Source of the DNA: Tannerellaceae bacterium
Lineage (GTDB): Bacteria; Bacteroidota; Bacteroidia; Bacteroidales; Tannerellaceae
Assembly (NCBI GenBank): GCA_021201865.1
Contig: JAJQEE010000195.1
Location: forward strand, 25,705 to 62,338
Reading direction: 5' to 3'
DNA length: 36,634 nucleotides
The position numbers and the translations under genes were made by a program. The notes under the pieces were generated by a model. The model saw only the letters and a program-made list of their open reading frames with translations. It was not told the origin of the DNA and made no database searches. Below are positions 35,234-36,634 of this stretch, piece by piece (within the stretch, counting starts at the first letter, position 1; each line of letters starts with the position of its first letter).

Positions 35234-36553
35234 ATGCTAAAACAGATCCTCCATAGTCTCTCTTTCCGTCTGTTATTAGTAATAGGCTTTGCCGCTCTGG
35301 CCACCTACTTAGGGCTTAGAGGGGACAATATCTGGTTTCTGTTCTCCCTCATCGGTTTACTGATCTCCTTTCTGTTGGTAAAAAAGACGCATAAACGTCT
35401 GGCTCAGAAAGTGGCTTTTATGTTTGATGCGATCGACAACAGTGATTTTGCTTTTAAATACTCCAGCAGTGGTTTTTTATCGACGGACAAGTTAGTCAAT
35501 GATTCCCTGAACCGGATCACCCAGATCCTTTTCCAGGCAAAAGCAGAAGCGGCTCAGAAAGAGAAATATTATGAGCTGATCATGAATAGTATTACGACCG
35601 GGATTATTGTCATTGATGACAAAGGATATATTTACCAAAGTAATAATGAAGCGCTTCGATTATTAGGACTCCCCATATTTACACACGCCAAACAATTACG
35701 CAAAGTAGATGAAAATCTGGAACAACTGATTTTCACCATCAAGCCGGGAGAAAAACAACAAACGAACTTCACAACCGAACGGGGTGTTGTCCATTTGTCT
35801 ATCCGGGTCTCTGAAATGACTCTACAGCAGAAGCATGTCCGAATTATTGTGATCAATGATATCAACCGGGAGTTGGATGACAAGGAAATTGACTCCTGGA
35901 TACGGTTAATCCGGGTATTGACCCACGAAATCATGAATTCCATCACTCCGATCACCTCCTTAAGCGACACCTTATTACTTTCTCTACCAGACGAAACCCA
36001 TAAGGACATACGGGATGGACTGGAAGTGATCAGTGCAACCGGGAAAAGCCTGATCTCATTTGTGGAGTCCTATCGTAAATTCACCCGTATCCCCACCCCA
36101 CATCCTTCCCTGTTCTATCTTCAAAAATTTATAGAAAGACTGGTCCATCTGACCCGTCACCACAACAATTTTCCCAATATCACGGTTAACATAGATATAC
36201 AACCAGAAGACCTGATCCTGTACGCAGATGAAAATCTGATCAGCCAGGTCGTATTGAATCTATTAAAAAATGCCATGCAGGCGATCGGACATGATCAGCC
36301 GCACGGCCTGATCGAAGTGAAAGCTTATTCAAACGAAGACGAAGCTGTTATTATTGAGATCAGTAACAATGGTCCTCCTATTCCTCCGGAAGAGGCCGAT
36401 CATATTTTTGTTCCTTTCTTTACGACTAAAGAAGGCGGTAGTGGTATCGGACTTTCCATTTCCCGTCAGATCATGCGCCTGTCTGGTGGTAGTATTACAT
36501 TAAAAAGTTCCGTTTCAAATAAATGGACGACGTTTACTCTTACATTCCCGTAA
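35234..36553 (+). CDS. Sensor histidine kinase partner of the sigma-54 regulator
   Basis: A 439-residue membrane kinase starting 6 bp after the regulator stop. Two transmembrane segments (about 10-28 and 33-50) are joined by only a few residues, so there is almost no periplasmic sensor; the signal is probably membrane-borne or cytoplasmic. A PAS-like domain spans about 108-210 (YYELIMNSITTGIIVIDDKGYIYQSNNEALRLLG). The phosphoacceptor is His231 in LTHEIMNSITPI. The ATPase domain has the N box with Asn342/Asn346 (QVVLNLLKNAMQAI), G1 NNG 378-380 and G2 GGSGIGLSIS 401-410. It resembles NtrB/NtrY-type kinases paired with NtrC-like regulators. The 81 bp after it to the window end show no gene. The gene is intact. 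Confidence 0.95.
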   Translation: MLKQILHSLSFRLLLVIGFAALATYLGLRGDNIWFLFSLIGLLISFLLVKKTHKRLAQKVAFMFDAIDNSDFAFKYSSSGFLSTDKLVNDSLNRITQILFQAKAEAAQKEKYYELIMNSITTGIIVIDDKGYIYQSNNEALRLLGLPIFTHAKQLRKVDENLEQLIFTIKPGEKQQTNFTTERGVVHLSIRVSEMTLQQKHVRIIVINDINRELDDKEIDSWIRLIRVLTHEIMNSITPITSLSDTLLLSLPDETHKDIRDGLEVISATGKSLISFVESYRKFTRIPTPHPSLFYLQKFIERLVHLTRHHNNFPNITVNIDIQPEDLILYADENLISQVVLNLLKNAMQAIGHDQPHGLIEVKAYSNEDEAVIIEISNNGPPIPPEEADHIFVPFFTTKEGGSGIGLSISRQIMRLSGGSITLKSSVSNKWTTFTLTFP

Positions 36554-36634
36554 AGAATTGAGAATTGAAAATGGAATTTTTTTACGGGGGTGGTGAAAAC
36601 ATTTATAACTAAAACATGATTGGAAATATATAAT

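Noticed and set aside
1-36634. CRISPR arrays, tRNA/rRNA genes, transposases, integrases or att sites
   Set aside because: No regularly spaced repeats, no cloverleaf or rRNA-like stretches and no transposase or integrase motifs were seen on either strand.

Overview
The window is typical of an anaerobic gut-type Bacteroidales genome. Indicators are SusC/SusD outer-membrane pairs, an ECF sigma/FecR regulatory pair, a ferredoxin-dependent 2-oxoacid oxidoreductase operon, FtsX-type permeases, and several matches to the Bacteroides -7 promoter element TAnnTTTG. Moderate GC and frequent CCGGA/TCCGG words would fit a Parabacteroides-like genome, but the family assignment is a guess.

Layout. (1) 1-2872, + strand: the 3' end of a SusC-like TonB-dependent transporter and its SusD-like lipoprotein. 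(2) 2988-13329, - strand: a complete small polysaccharide-utilization locus, transcribed in the order ECF sigma factor, FecR anti-sigma, SusC with STN domain, SusD, DUF3823-type lipoprotein, then a GH3 glycosidase with an inserted PA14 domain behind an internal terminator. A strong candidate antisense small RNA sits between fecR and susC on the + strand. (3) 13584-16456, + strand: a 2-oxoacid:ferredoxin oxidoreductase operon (ferredoxin, alpha, a 56-residue membrane protein, beta, gamma) ending in a terminator. (4) 16529-25824, + strand: mostly conserved genes, namely putative porin, periplasmic solute-binding protein, DEAD-box helicase, M3 peptidase, dCMP-deaminase-like enzyme, S41 peptidase and 5-formyltetrahydrofolate cyclo-ligase. 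(5) 26064-33510, - strand: an exporter operon (TolC, HlyD, two paralogous FtsX-type permeases, no ATPase). It is divergent from (6) 33875-36553, + strand: a sigma-54-dependent response regulator and its histidine kinase.

Two regulatory circuits stand out. The exporter operon is preceded by an exact sigma-54 promoter (TGGCAC-N5-TTGC) and by two 18-bp near-identical direct repeats 21 bp apart, about 90 and 110 bp upstream of the expected start. This suggests the divergent two-component pair activates the exporter. The PUL combines trans-envelope sigma/anti-sigma control with a predicted two-hairpin RNA of about 100 nt, placed like the DonS family of PUL antisense RNAs.

Caution: five genes (SusC 1, GH3, S41 peptidase, permease 2, HlyD) each carry one apparent 1-nt indel, mostly in short homopolymers, with intact coding on both sides. 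The simplest reading is residual sequencing or assembly error rather than five pseudogenes.
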